From: Clostridia bacterium
GTDB taxonomy: Bacteria > Bacillota > Clostridia > Christensenellales > Aristaeellaceae
Assembly: GCA_017524615.1 (NCBI GenBank)
Contig: JAFXVJ010000037.1
Coordinates: forward strand, 1 to 64,000
Length of the DNA: 64,000 bases
Direction of reading: 5' to 3'
Position 1 is the first letter of the stretch; every line of letters starts with the position of its first letter. Positions 17,661 to 25,840 of the stretch are shown one piece after another. The position numbers were made by a program, and so were the translations under genes. The notes below the pieces were generated by a model. The model made no database searches. It worked only from the letters and a program-made list of their open reading frames with translations, and was not told the origin of the DNA.

Positions 17661-18611
17661 CTATACGAATAACCGCATTCCGCCTTTATGAGGCGGATTT
17701 TTTTGCATGAGCAGAATCAACAGGCTCAAATACCCCAGAACGGGATACGCTTTCGCCACGATTTCCTGAAAGCCGATCATCGCGCATCCTGCGGCAATCA
17801 ATGCTGCCCAGATATGCTGATGCTCCCCGGGGAGCTGCGCTGCCAGCCCCCGCAGAGACGCAATCAGGGTGGTGGACACCGCCAGATACAGCGTGGCGGC
17901 GGAAAGATAAAAGCCGGTTTTCCCGTATCCGCGCAGCAGTATCACCACCGGCAGCGCCGCATCTTTGAGCGATGCCGTGTGCGGCAGCAGCGCCGCGTTT
18001 CCCAGCGATAAGAATCCTCCGAAGAGCAGGCCGGCTGCAATGGCGACGCATAGCCTTTTCTGTCTCTTTTTTTGTCCTTCCGCCTGAACTGTCACCGCGC
18101 CAGCCAGCATGGCGTTCAAGCCGCAATAGCCCGCCGCGTGAATCAAAGAGGGGAAGGACGGCTGGGGATCAGGCGTGTTCGTGCCGGGAACGCGCAGACA
18201 CAGCAAAAACGCGCAAATAATGACCGGGATCAGCACGGTTCCCAGCCAGGCCATCCCCCGCAGGGAACCGCCGCTCATTCCGGCACAGGCCATCAGCGTG
18301 ATCAGCATGCCCACCGTCCGTGCGTGATGCATCGGAAGCGTCAGCGCCGCCAGCTCCCCCGCAGCCGCGGCCATGCCGCCGCCGACAGCGCTGTAAAGAA
18401 GCGCCCGGAATCCACGGATCAAAACGGATTCTTCCCTGTGCAGCGCATGCTCATTTGACCAATAAACCAGCGCGGCCATCAGGCCGCTTGAAAAAGCGAT
18501 CAGTGCCCAGGAAAAAGAGCCGTATTGTGTGAAAAACTGAATGATTTCGCGGCCGGAAGCGAAACCGGCGCCCACCATGGCCCCGATCATGCAGAAAACA
18601 GCGTTTGCCAT
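17661..18611 (-). CDS. YkvI-family membrane protein (APC-fold transporter-like)
   Basis: A 316-residue protein with nine to ten hydrophobic segments. It has the YkvI-type N-terminus GAMVGAGFASGREIIQFF, an unwound helix glycine run typical of LeuT/APC-fold carriers. The substrate is unknown. It ends convergently with ftsK only one base away, and the ftsK terminator lies within its last codons. Its stop codon is TAG. Proximity to dpaAB raises the idea of dipicolinate transport, but nothing in the sequence supports that directly. Confidence 0.7.
   Translation of the reverse strand: MANAVFCMIGAMVGAGFASGREIIQFFTQYGSFSWALIAFSSGLMAALVYWSNEHALHREESVLIRGFRALLYSAVGGGMAAAAGELAALTLPMHHARTVGMLITLMACAGMSGGSLRGMAWLGTVLIPVIICAFLLCLRVPGTNTPDPQPSFPSLIHAAGYCGLNAMLAGAVTVQAEGQKKRQKRLCVAIAAGLLFGGFLSLGNAALLPHTASLKDAALPVVILLRGYGKTGFYLSAATLYLAVSTTLIASLRGLAAQLPGEHQHIWAALIAAGCAMIGFQEIVAKAYPVLGYLSLLILLMQKNPPHKGGMRLFV
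17679..17703 (+). terminator. Terminator of the dpaAB-ftsK strand
   Basis: A seven-bp stem TCCGCCT/AGGCGGA (17679-17685 and 17691-17697) with a five-base loop is followed by ATTTTTTT. It overlaps the coding end of the convergent YkvI-like gene. Confidence 0.75.
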
Positions 18612-18658
18612 CGTCCCTCCCCCTTTTCGGCATTGTATGTTGGAAAAGAGCGGGACAT

Positions 18659-18682
18659 GAAAAAAGCCGGAAGGCTCCGGCT
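18659..18682 (-). terminator. Terminator of the Gx transporter gene
   Basis: A seven-bp stem AGCCGGA/TCCGGCT (18665-18671 and 18676-18682) with a four-base loop, followed on the minus strand by six T residues. The stem begins at the stop codon of the upstream gene. Confidence 0.75.
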
Positions 18683-19217
18683 ATGCAAACGATTTCTTTG
18701 CATTATTGATGGCTCTCATATGCCGCATCACGCTGTATGCGCATACGCCCGTCAGCGCGCCGCAGGCCATGCCGATAAAGATCAGCACCGCCATATAAAA
18801 AACGAGCTGTCCGGTTTGAAAAATCAGCATGGCCATGGCCACCTGGCCCACATTGTGCATGACGCCGCCCACCATGCTCACCGTCACCGGGTGCATACCG
18901 GGCAAGCGACTGAGCAGCGTCATCAGCAGCAGGCTCAGGATCCCGCCTGACAGCGCGTACGGGATGGCGCTGACCCCGAATAAAAGGCCATTCAGCGTCA
19001 CTTTCAGGATCATCAGCAGCCAAGCTGTTTTCACATCCAGCAAATACACCGCGAAGATCAGCACGCTGTTGGAAAGCCCCATCTTTACGCCCGGCACGAT
19101 GCCCACGGCGGGCAACATGCTTTCAATATAGCCCAGTATCATCATGGTGGCGATCAGCATGCCGGAATAGGCGATGCGCAGCGTTCGTTCCCTGCTGGAA
19201 TACGTGTTCAATCCCAT
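18681..19217 (-). CDS. Gx transporter family protein (heptaprenyl diphosphate synthase component I-like)
   Basis: A 178-residue membrane protein with five to six segments and the family pattern LGYIESMLPAVGIVPGVKMGLSNSVLIFAVYLLD. The fold resembles ECF-type S components. In many Clostridia this gene sits beside apbE, NusG-domain-II and Rnf/FMN-binding genes; here that cluster is 42 kb away at the other end of the window. The role is uncertain: it was first named as a heptaprenyl diphosphate synthase subunit, and a transport role is now preferred. Confidence 0.8.
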   Translation of the reverse strand: MGLNTYSSRERTLRIAYSGMLIATMMILGYIESMLPAVGIVPGVKMGLSNSVLIFAVYLLDVKTAWLLMILKVTLNGLLFGVSAIPYALSGGILSLLLMTLLSRLPGMHPVTVSMVGGVMHNVGQVAMAMLIFQTGQLVFYMAVLIFIGMACGALTGVCAYSVMRHMRAINNAKKSFA

Positions 19218-19308
19218 GCCCCTTTCCCGGCAGATTCACCTTCGTTTTCTTCATGATAGCGCGTTCTCGCCCATCCGTCAAGAAAAAATGCATTTCTTTT
19301 GTACTGCG

Positions 19309-19338
19309 TTGGCCATTTATCGGATAATCTGATATAAT
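19309..19338 (+). promoter_or_regulatory. Sigma-A-type promoter for nfnAB, with structured leader
   Basis: TTGGCC (19309-19314), an 18-nt spacer and TATAAT (19333-19338). The roughly 90-nt leader contains overlapping short hairpins (19346-19350 with 19360-19364, competing with 19361-19364 and 19370-19373) and a seven-bp stem 19380-19386 with 19395-19401 ahead of the AAGGAGG site. Confidence 0.55.
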
Positions 19339-19434
19339 AACAAAACAGGGCTTTTACACCCCTGGGTTTCAGGCCAATGCGCGGAACATGCGCCTTCCGC
19401 GTCATGCCGGATTGGGATCAAAGGAGGAGCATCC

Positions 19435-20274
19435 GTGAACAGAATTCTGTACAAAAAAGCGCTGAACCCCACCGTTACCCTGATGAAGGTGGACGCGCCG
19501 CTGGTGGCACGCAAAGCGGAGCCCGGTCAGTTCATCATCCTGCGTACGGACGAAAACGGCGAAAGGATTCCCTTGACGGTGGCGGATTTTGACCGTGAGG
19601 CGGGCAGCGTCACCATTATTTTCCAAATCGTAGGCGCCACCACTGAAAAGCTGAATCATTTGAACGAGGGGGATTTCATTCACGATTTTGTGGGGCCCCT
19701 GGGCCGCGCAACGCATACGGAAGGATTGAAAAAGGTGGCCGTGGTGGGCGGCGGCGTTGGCTGCGCCATCGCCTATCCTGTCACGAAAAAGCTGTTTGAA
19801 CAGGGAGCCGAGGTGCATGCCATCGCCGGCTTCCGCAATCGGGATCTGGTGATCCTGGAGAAGGAATTCGCCGCGCACAGCACCAGATTTGTGCGCATGA
19901 GCGATGACGGCAGCTGGGGCGAAAAGGGCCTGGTGACGGACGCGCTGAAAAAGCTGATCGAATCCGGCGAACAGTATGACGAGGTCATCACCATCGGCCC
20001 GCTGATCATGATGAAATTCGTGTGCCGCCTGACCAAGGAATACGGCATCAAAACCATCGCCAGCATGAATCCTATCATGATCGACGGCACCGGCATGTGC
20101 GGCGGCTGCCGGCTGACGGTGGGCGGGAAAACCAGATTCGCCTGCGTGGACGGCCCGGAATTCGACGGCCATGAAATCGACTTTGACGAGGCCATGGCCC
20201 GCGGCCGCACCTACCAGGATTTTGAACGCCATGCCTATGAGCAAGCCTGCAATCTCTTCAAGGAGGCGAAATAA
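19435..20274 (+). CDS. nfnA: Ferredoxin-NADP reductase subunit alpha (NfnA / sulfide dehydrogenase subunit)
   Basis: A 279-residue FAD/NAD-binding protein of the ferredoxin reductase type with a C-terminal [2Fe-2S] site. Key segments are EPGQFIILRTDENGERIPLTV (flavin binding), AVVGGGVGCAIAYPV (nucleotide binding), and the cysteine cluster GMCGGCRLTV plus RFACVDGPEF. With NfnB it forms the electron-bifurcating NADH-dependent ferredoxin:NADP oxidoreductase; a sulfide dehydrogenase role is the alternative. The start is GTG, seven bases after AAGGAGGAG. The last codons hold the ribosome site of the next gene. Confidence 0.88.
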   Translation: MNRILYKKALNPTVTLMKVDAPLVARKAEPGQFIILRTDENGERIPLTVADFDREAGSVTIIFQIVGATTEKLNHLNEGDFIHDFVGPLGRATHTEGLKKVAVVGGGVGCAIAYPVTKKLFEQGAEVHAIAGFRNRDLVILEKEFAAHSTRFVRMSDDGSWGEKGLVTDALKKLIESGEQYDEVITIGPLIMMKFVCRLTKEYGIKTIASMNPIMIDGTGMCGGCRLTVGGKTRFACVDGPEFDGHEIDFDEAMARGRTYQDFERHAYEQACNLFKEAK

Positions 20275-20275
20275 T

Positions 20276-21661
20276 ATGCCCAACATGGCCATGAAAAAAA
20301 ATCCCATGCCTTCCCAGAAGCCTGAAGTCCGCAATCAGAATTTTGACGAGGTCGCGCAGGGCTATACCGCCGAAATGGCCGTTGACGAGGCGCAGCGCTG
20401 CCTGAACTGCAAAAACAGCCCCTGCGTATCCGGCTGCCCGGTGCGCATCCGCATTCCCGATTTTATCAAGGAAATGGCCAACGGCAATTTTGAGGCCGCT
20501 TATCAGGTCATTGCCCAGTCCTCTTCCCTGCCGGCGGTGTGCGGCCGGGTGTGCCCGCAGGAAAGCCAGTGCGAAAGCAAATGCGTGCGGGGCATCAAGG
20601 GCGAACCGGTGGGCATCGGCCGCCTGGAGCGCTTCGCCGCGGACTGGCACAACGCAAACAGCACAGAAAAGCCTGTCCGTCCGGCCTCCAACGGCCATAA
20701 GGTGGCCGTGATCGGCTCCGGCCCCTCCGGGCTGACCTGCGCGGGCGACTTAGCGAAAAAGGGCTATGATGTCACCGTGTATGAGGCGCTCCACCTGGCG
20801 GGCGGCGTGCTGGTATACGGCATTCCGGAATTCCGTCTGCCCAAATCCATCGTGCAGAAGGAAATCGACACGCTCCGGGATCTGGGCGTCCAGATCGAAA
20901 CCAACGTGGTCATCGGCAAAACCATCACCATCGATGAACTGATGCAGGAATACGGCTTCGAAGCCGTTTTCATCGGCTCCGGCGCGGGCCTGCCCAAGTT
21001 CATGAATATCACAGGCGAAAACCTGAAGGGCGTTTATTCCGCCAACGAATTTTTGACCCGCATCAATCTGATGAAGGCCTACAAGCCCGGCAGCGATACC
21101 CCCATCCAGCGTGGGAAGCACGTGGCCGTGGTAGGCGGCGGGAATGTGGCCATGGATGCCGCTCGGTGCGCCAAGCGCCTGGGCGCGGATGTGACCGTCA
21201 TTTATCGCCGCACGGAAGCGGAATTGCCTGCCCGCCGGGAGGAAGTGGAGCATGCCATGGAAGAAGGCATTGTGTTCAAATTCCTCACCAATCCCCTGGA
21301 GATCCTGGGAGACGAACAGGGATGGGTCAGAGCTGCGAAGTGCCAGGAGATGGAACTGGGAGAGCCGGACGCCTCCGGCCGCCGCCGTCCTGTGCCCAAG
21401 GAGGGCAGCGAATTCGTGATTGATCTGGACTGCGTCATCATGGCCCTGGGCACCAGCCCCAATCCCCTCATCAAATCCACCACGGAAGGGCTGGAAACGG
21501 CCAAGTGGGGCGGCATCATCGTGGCGGAGGACACAGGCAAAACCAGCAGGGAAGGCGTATACGCAGGCGGTGACGCGGTGACCGGAGCCGCCACGGTGAT
21601 CCTGGCCATGGGCGCCGGGAAAACGGCTGCCGCTGCCATCGACGCATACCTGCGCGGGTAA
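20276..21661 (+). CDS. nfnB: NADPH-dependent glutamate synthase-like subunit (NfnB / GltD-like)
   Basis: A 461-residue iron-sulfur flavoprotein homologous to the GltD small subunit. It has N-terminal cysteine clusters (RCLNCKNSPCVSGCPV and CGRVCPQESQCESKCV), FAD-binding VIGSGPSGLTCAGDLAKKG, NADPH-binding AVVGGGNVAMDAARCAKRLG, and the closing GVYAGGDAVTGAATVILAMGAGK. No large GltB subunit is nearby and NfnA is directly upstream, so a bifurcating transhydrogenase is the best reading. The start at 20276 is one base after the nfnA stop and follows AAGGAGG; the open frame upstream of it lies inside nfnA. Confidence 0.88.
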   Translation: MPNMAMKKNPMPSQKPEVRNQNFDEVAQGYTAEMAVDEAQRCLNCKNSPCVSGCPVRIRIPDFIKEMANGNFEAAYQVIAQSSSLPAVCGRVCPQESQCESKCVRGIKGEPVGIGRLERFAADWHNANSTEKPVRPASNGHKVAVIGSGPSGLTCAGDLAKKGYDVTVYEALHLAGGVLVYGIPEFRLPKSIVQKEIDTLRDLGVQIETNVVIGKTITIDELMQEYGFEAVFIGSGAGLPKFMNITGENLKGVYSANEFLTRINLMKAYKPGSDTPIQRGKHVAVVGGGNVAMDAARCAKRLGADVTVIYRRTEAELPARREEVEHAMEEGIVFKFLTNPLEILGDEQGWVRAAKCQEMELGEPDASGRRRPVPKEGSEFVIDLDCVIMALGTSPNPLIKSTTEGLETAKWGGIIVAEDTGKTSREGVYAGGDAVTGAATVILAMGAGKTAAAAIDAYLRG

Positions 21662-21679
21662 AAACCAGTGATTCTGCAT

Positions 21680-21713
21680 GATAAGGAGCGGTCCATCCCT
21701 CCTTATCCTTTTT
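21680..21713 (+). terminator. Terminator of nfnAB
   Basis: A perfect nine-bp stem GATAAGGAG/CTCCTTATC (21680-21688 and 21699-21707) is followed by CTTTTTC. Confidence 0.8.
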
Positions 21714-21728
21714 CATGAGGTGAACAGC

Positions 21729-22400
21729 ATGACCGATCATCAAGCTTTTGCCCTGCGCGGAAAAAAAGTGAGCATTTTGGGCGACAGCTATTCTACCTTT
21801 GCGGGCTGCGTGCCGGAAAACTGCTATGTATTCTATCCTCTGGATATTCTGCCGGATGTGGCTCGGGCAGAGGATACCTGGTGGCATCAGCTGATAACCC
21901 GCACCGGCATGTGGCTGCTGAGCAACAACAGCTCTTCCGGCACCACCATCTGTACCTCCGTGCGTCCGGAGCATTGCGTGGAGGACGCCTTCGTCTGCCG
22001 CATGAAGCATTCCCTTTCCCGAAATGGCATCCAGGGCGAAACGCCCGATCTGATTCTGATATTCGGCGGCACCAACGACAGCTGGACGGACGCGCCCCTT
22101 GGCCGTCTGCAATATGAAAACTGGACGGAAAAGGATTTACAGGCGGTGCTTCCCGCTTTCTGTGATCTGCTGCACTATGTGACAGCGGAAAACCCACATG
22201 CTTTCGTTCTGAACATCATAAACACGGATATGAAGCCGGAAATCGTTCAGGGCATGCGGGAGGCATGCGCCCATTATTCCGTGCATTGTCTGGCGCTTCG
22301 GGAGATTGACAAGGCTTACGGACATCCCACAAAGCTGGGCATGACCCAAATCGCCGATCAGACGGAGGATGCGCTGAACAAGCTGTTCTCATGCGAATAA
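21729..22400 (+). CDS. SGNH/GDSL-family hydrolase
   Basis: A 223-residue cytoplasmic esterase-type hydrolase. Block I (VSILGDSYSTF) carries the nucleophilic serine, block III is IFGGTND, and the C-terminal GHPTKLGM supplies the histidine. No signal peptide is visible, so it acts inside the cell or is exported otherwise. The substrate is unknown: deacetylation of sugars or lipid hydrolysis are both common in this family. The start at 21729 follows GAGGTGAAC; an upstream in-frame ATG would overlap the nfnAB terminator. Confidence 0.82.
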   Translation: MTDHQAFALRGKKVSILGDSYSTFAGCVPENCYVFYPLDILPDVARAEDTWWHQLITRTGMWLLSNNSSSGTTICTSVRPEHCVEDAFVCRMKHSLSRNGIQGETPDLILIFGGTNDSWTDAPLGRLQYENWTEKDLQAVLPAFCDLLHYVTAENPHAFVLNIINTDMKPEIVQGMREACAHYSVHCLALREIDKAYGHPTKLGMTQIADQTEDALNKLFSCE

Positions 22401-22448
22401 ACGGGCGGAGCACGCCGGAATTCTTTCCAAAAGAATGCGGAATGCGGC

Positions 22449-22477
22449 TTGACATCCCCTGCAAAAGCCGCTATAAT
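22449..22477 (+). promoter_or_regulatory. Consensus sigma-A promoter of tRNA-Leu
   Basis: Exact TTGACA (22449-22454), 17-nt spacer, exact TATAAT (22472-22477). Transcription should begin near 22484, about 22 bases before the tRNA 5' end. Confidence 0.9.
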
Positions 22478-22505
22478 AGGCCATGCGGCTCAGCCGCTGG
22501 CGGAT

Positions 22506-22590
22506 GCCGGCGTGATGGAATTGGCAGACGTGACGGACTCAAAATCCGTTGGGCTCATCACCCGTGTGGGTTCGAGTCCCACCGCCGGCA
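22506..22590 (+). tRNA. tRNA-Leu (anticodon CAA)
   Basis: A class II tRNA of 85 nt. The acceptor stem GCCGGCG pairs with CGCCGGC, the anticodon stem-loop ACGGA-CTCAAAA-TCCGT gives anticodon CAA at 22540-22542 (reads UUG), there is a long variable arm, and the T arm GTGGGTTCGAGTCCCAC is perfect. CCA is not encoded; the discriminator A is followed by TAAG. It is monocistronic, with its own promoter and terminator. Confidence 0.97.
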
Positions 22591-22595
22591 TAAGA

Positions 22596-22630
22596 AAAAG
22601 GCTTCCTGATGATTCAAGGAAGCCTTTTTT
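22596..22630. terminator. Bidirectional terminator between tRNA-Leu and the YgjV-like gene
   Basis: AGGCTTCCT (22599-22607) pairs with AGGAAGCCT (22617-22625). The stem is flanked by an A run on the left and a T run on the right, so it can stop transcription from both sides. Confidence 0.85.
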
Positions 22631-22631
22631 C

Positions 22632-23189
22632 TTATACTGCTTTCTCTTGCATTCGTTCCGTCCGTTCCCGATGGATGGCTGACAGCATGGAAGCCATATT
22701 CAGCACTTCTCCCAGGAATCCGCCCAGTGCGCCGATGCCCACATGGCCATTAAACAGCAGCCAGGAAACGGAATCCACCATTTTTACCTGGCGCAATTTG
22801 ATCATATCCGTGTGAACAAACGCATAGGTGCCGAAAAACGCGCCGATCACGGGAATGGCGTTCCACAGGCAGGCGGCCAGCGGCGGCCTGACGATCGCAG
22901 TGTATGCGATGTATACCGCAGCGCACGCGAAAGCAATGATCCCGTACAGGATCTTTCTGGTTCGTTCGGAGGATTTTTCCGCGCGCAGGAACAGTACGCA
23001 CCGGAACAGAAAAACCAGATTCAGCCAAATGCCCATGTCTCCGCCGGAAAAAACGTAGGACACCATATGAAAGCAGGTGCCTGCCGTGTGCAGCAAAAGC
23101 AGCGTGTGCTTTTTTCTGGCATGAAAAGCAATGATATTGAACACCATGCCGATGATGCTCAGCATCATGCCGATGTGTGCGCGTTCCAA
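22632..23189 (-). CDS. YgjV-family inner membrane protein
   Basis: A 185-residue protein with five to six hydrophobic segments. The YgjV pattern is present: an N-terminal IGMVFNIIAFHARKKHTLL, a central NLVFLFRCVLFL, and a C-terminal WLLFNGHVGIGALGGFLGEVLNMASM. The function of the family is unknown. The gene is monocistronic and convergent with tRNA-Leu. Confidence 0.75.
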   Translation of the reverse strand: MERAHIGMMLSIIGMVFNIIAFHARKKHTLLLLHTAGTCFHMVSYVFSGGDMGIWLNLVFLFRCVLFLRAEKSSERTRKILYGIIAFACAAVYIAYTAIVRPPLAACLWNAIPVIGAFFGTYAFVHTDMIKLRQVKMVDSVSWLLFNGHVGIGALGGFLGEVLNMASMLSAIHRERTERMQEKAV

Positions 23190-23230
23190 AAGAAAGTACC
23201 CCTCTATTCAATGCGTGATTGGGAACAGCG

Positions 23231-23482
23231 TCAGCCCTGCAGGCCTCTGGACTGGCGATCCATATCCTCAATGACGATGTCATGGATTTCGCCCAGGGTG
23301 GCGCAGTATTTCAGGGTTTCCCACGGCTCGTTGGTGTGGAAATGGATTTTGATCAATTCATCGTCGCCCACCACCAGCAGGCAGTCCCCCTTCAGGTTTG
23401 CCAGGAAATAATCCCGGATGTCATCTTCGTCCAGGTCGTGGCCTTCAATGAGCAATTGTGTATCGTAACGCGGATCAATCAT
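23231..23482 (-). CDS. Small protein homologous to part of the DAK2/YloV (FakA) kinase
   Basis: An 83-residue soluble protein. The stretch YDTQLLIEGHDLDEDDIRDYF followed by GDCLLVVGDDELIKIHFHTNEPWETLKYCATLGEIHDIVIEDM matches the segment after the DhaL domain in FakA/YloV fatty-acid kinase proteins. The DhaL ATP-binding domain itself is absent. The start at 23482 is 14 bases after the upstream kinase stop and follows AGAGAGGG; an in-frame ATG further up overlaps that gene. It could be a stand-alone accessory domain or a remnant; the intact start and ribosome site favour an expressed protein. Confidence 0.65.
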   Translation of the reverse strand: MIDPRYDTQLLIEGHDLDEDDIRDYFLANLKGDCLLVVGDDELIKIHFHTNEPWETLKYCATLGEIHDIVIEDMDRQSRGLQG

Positions 23483-23498
23483 GTCAATTCCCTCTCTT

Positions 23499-24329
23499 TC
23501 ATTTTTCAATTGCAATCCGGGTGCGGTTTACCTCGCCGGAAAGAATCTTCTGAATAGGATAGCGGGCGTGAGCGATGAGCACCTCCACCCCGGTCCGGGC
23601 AGAGCGCAGGGCAAATTCCAGCTTGGCTCCGGCCCCGTTTGCGCCAGCCCTGGACGAGCCCACACAATGGGTCTGCCAGGATCGCACCTTTTCTTCCAGT
23701 GTCTGGGCGTCCGGCGCGCTGATTTCCCGGACCAGCGTTTCCGGATCCTGAGGATCGGCATAGATGCCCTCGGTGGACGTGAGCAGGATCAGCAGCCGGG
23801 TGTGCACCAATTCCGCAACCACAGCGGCCGTTTCATCGTTATCCACGCATTCCACAACCTGCGCGTCGGGGTTCAGGGCGTGCAGTGTGGTCAATTCCAT
23901 TTTTCTGTTTTCTTCATCGCTGACGCAGTCGTTGTAATTGATGATGGGAATGGCTCCCTGCTCCGCGGCCCGCTGCAGCAGCCCGTAGAGATGCAGACGT
24001 TTTTGAGGATCATTGAAGTGGTTGTGCTCCACCAGCACCTGCCGCACGCCGTACTCCGGCCGCACGAAGCGGCGGTAGGTTTCCATCAGGATGGCCTGGC
24101 CCTGGGCGGAATAATCGGTTTTATTCTGTTCAGGGTCTCCGGTCAGGGCCGTGCCGGTACGTTTCAAGTAATCCAACCGGCCAATCTCCGTAGCGCCGGA
24201 GGAAACCAGCAGCATGCCAGGCCGCAGTTCGCTGCTGAGCCTGGCAAAGATGTTGTAATCGATATCGTTATCCTCCCGGCGGATCAGCGCCATGGAGCCG
24301 ATTTTGATCACCAGGTCAATATTGCTCAT
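23499..24329 (-). CDS. Amino acid kinase related to glutamate 5-kinase, no PUA domain
   Basis: A 276-residue amino-acid-kinase-fold protein. VIKIGSMALIRRE at the N-terminus, LLVSSGATEIGR, PIINYNDCVSDEE, DNDETAAVVAELVHTRLLILLTSTEGIYADP and a glycine-rich loop GSSRAGANGAGAKLEFA follow ProB. It ends where ProB kinase-only forms end. No proA or proC is adjacent. Several positions differ from canonical ProB (SSGATEIG for SSGAVAAG), so the substrate may not be glutamate. Its ATG overlaps the MATE stop by four bases, giving a MATE-kinase-FakA-fragment operon. Confidence 0.72.
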   Translation of the reverse strand: MSNIDLVIKIGSMALIRREDNDIDYNIFARLSSELRPGMLLVSSGATEIGRLDYLKRTGTALTGDPEQNKTDYSAQGQAILMETYRRFVRPEYGVRQVLVEHNHFNDPQKRLHLYGLLQRAAEQGAIPIINYNDCVSDEENRKMELTTLHALNPDAQVVECVDNDETAAVVAELVHTRLLILLTSTEGIYADPQDPETLVREISAPDAQTLEEKVRSWQTHCVGSSRAGANGAGAKLEFALRSARTGVEVLIAHARYPIQKILSGEVNRTRIAIEK

Positions 24330-25723
24330 GCCCTGGCCTCCTTTTTCCCGATGGTGGTTAAATTGTTGATCCATTTTCCGCTAAGGAATCTGGGCAGGCC
24401 TACCGCGATTTTCAGAACTTCTTCCACAAAGGACGCCAAAAAGATGCCTTCGATGGGCAGCCCCAGCGCCTTTGTGGCAATGGCCACGCAGGGAACGCCG
24501 ATGATCCAAACCGATCCTGCGTCCAGCGCCATGGAAAACAGGGTATCGCCTCCGGCGCGCAGCACGCCTACAATGTTGATGGTGTTAAAGAAACGGAACG
24601 GCATAGTGCATCCGGCAATCAGCAGAATGGTGCGGGCGCTGTCGCTGCTGGTCTCCTGGAACAGCTTGCTGTAAACTGCCAGCACAGGCTCCCGCAGCAG
24701 GATGATGCCCAGGGCCGTCACCACGCTCAGCGCTTCTGCGGCGAAGAGCATTCGCCTGGATATCAGGATGGCGTCATTCCGCCGCCCCGCGCCAATCGCG
24801 TTGCCGATCATGATGGCGGAGGCATTGACTACCCCGAACAGCAGCACGGTCATCAGCTGATCGACCGTGTTGTATACGCCGATAGCGTTCACCGCCGCGT
24901 CGCCCCGCATACCGTAAAAAGCGCCGTAGGTGGTGATGCCCAAGGCCCACAGGCCCTCATTCAGCACGACCGTCAGCACGCGCTTCAAGTAATCCAGGGT
25001 GAATTGCCTGCCCGGCATGGCCAATTGATTCAGCCGGATGGCGCCGGGCTGACGCTTCCAATACGTATAGCCGGCGTTCACCGCCAGGGATACGGCAGAG
25101 GCGATCACCGTAGCGATGGCGGCGCCCTTAACTCCCAAGGGAGCAAAGCCAAAGCGTCCGTTGATCAGCGCGTAATTAAAGAAGGTATTGGTTACGATGG
25201 ATACGACGCCTGCCGTCATGGCAACTGTCGGCTTGCCCGTCGACCTGAGGGTATTGGAAAACACAATGTCCAGCGCGATCAATACATAGCTGAACCCCAC
25301 TGTGGAAATATATTCCACTGCCAGGTCGCGGCTTCTGCCCTCCTGCAAAAACAGGCTCATGATGGGCCCCGGCAGCAGCAGGGAACCCAGCAGGAACAGC
25401 ATGGCCAAGCCCACGGTGATCCGGAAACACAGGCTCATCACCTTGTGGATGCCCGAGCGATCCCCCTTGCCCCAGAACTGGGAGATGAAAATCGCGGTGC
25501 CTGAGGACGCGCCGAACAAAAACAGCTGAAACAGGAAGGAATATCGCCCCGCCTGGGTCACAGCGGCATACTCCGCCGGGCCAAGATTCGCCACCATCAG
25601 GCCGTCCACAATGTGAGCGGAGGCAGACACCAGATTCTGCAGCGCCATGGGCAGGGCGATCCGCAGCATCCGGCGGCTGAAGTCCCGATCCCAGTGAAAA
25701 ATCTTCCTAACGCTTTCCTTCAT
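24326..25723 (-). CDS. MATE-family efflux transporter
   Basis: A 465-residue, 12-helix multidrug and toxic compound exporter driven by sodium or proton gradients. N-terminal RMLRIALPMALQNLVSASAHIVDGLMV, QFWGKGD after helix 2, and the internal repeat starting near residue 255 identify the family. The start at 25723 (MKESVRK) precedes the first helix; the frame is open 30 codons further but that part is not family-like. Co-transcription with a ProB-like kinase is unusual. Confidence 0.88.
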   Translation of the reverse strand: MKESVRKIFHWDRDFSRRMLRIALPMALQNLVSASAHIVDGLMVANLGPAEYAAVTQAGRYSFLFQLFLFGASSGTAIFISQFWGKGDRSGIHKVMSLCFRITVGLAMLFLLGSLLLPGPIMSLFLQEGRSRDLAVEYISTVGFSYVLIALDIVFSNTLRSTGKPTVAMTAGVVSIVTNTFFNYALINGRFGFAPLGVKGAAIATVIASAVSLAVNAGYTYWKRQPGAIRLNQLAMPGRQFTLDYLKRVLTVVLNEGLWALGITTYGAFYGMRGDAAVNAIGVYNTVDQLMTVLLFGVVNASAIMIGNAIGAGRRNDAILISRRMLFAAEALSVVTALGIILLREPVLAVYSKLFQETSSDSARTILLIAGCTMPFRFFNTINIVGVLRAGGDTLFSMALDAGSVWIIGVPCVAIATKALGLPIEGIFLASFVEEVLKIAVGLPRFLSGKWINNLTTIGKKEARA

Positions 25724-25840
25724 AGGGTCCCCCACATCCGCAAAATCGGCTCCTATTCTATCATGTTCGCCGGGGAGACGCAAGAGCGGCAGGCGCTTTT
25801 TCGCATTTTTCACGTTTTTTCGTTTTAACGTTTACCTGAG

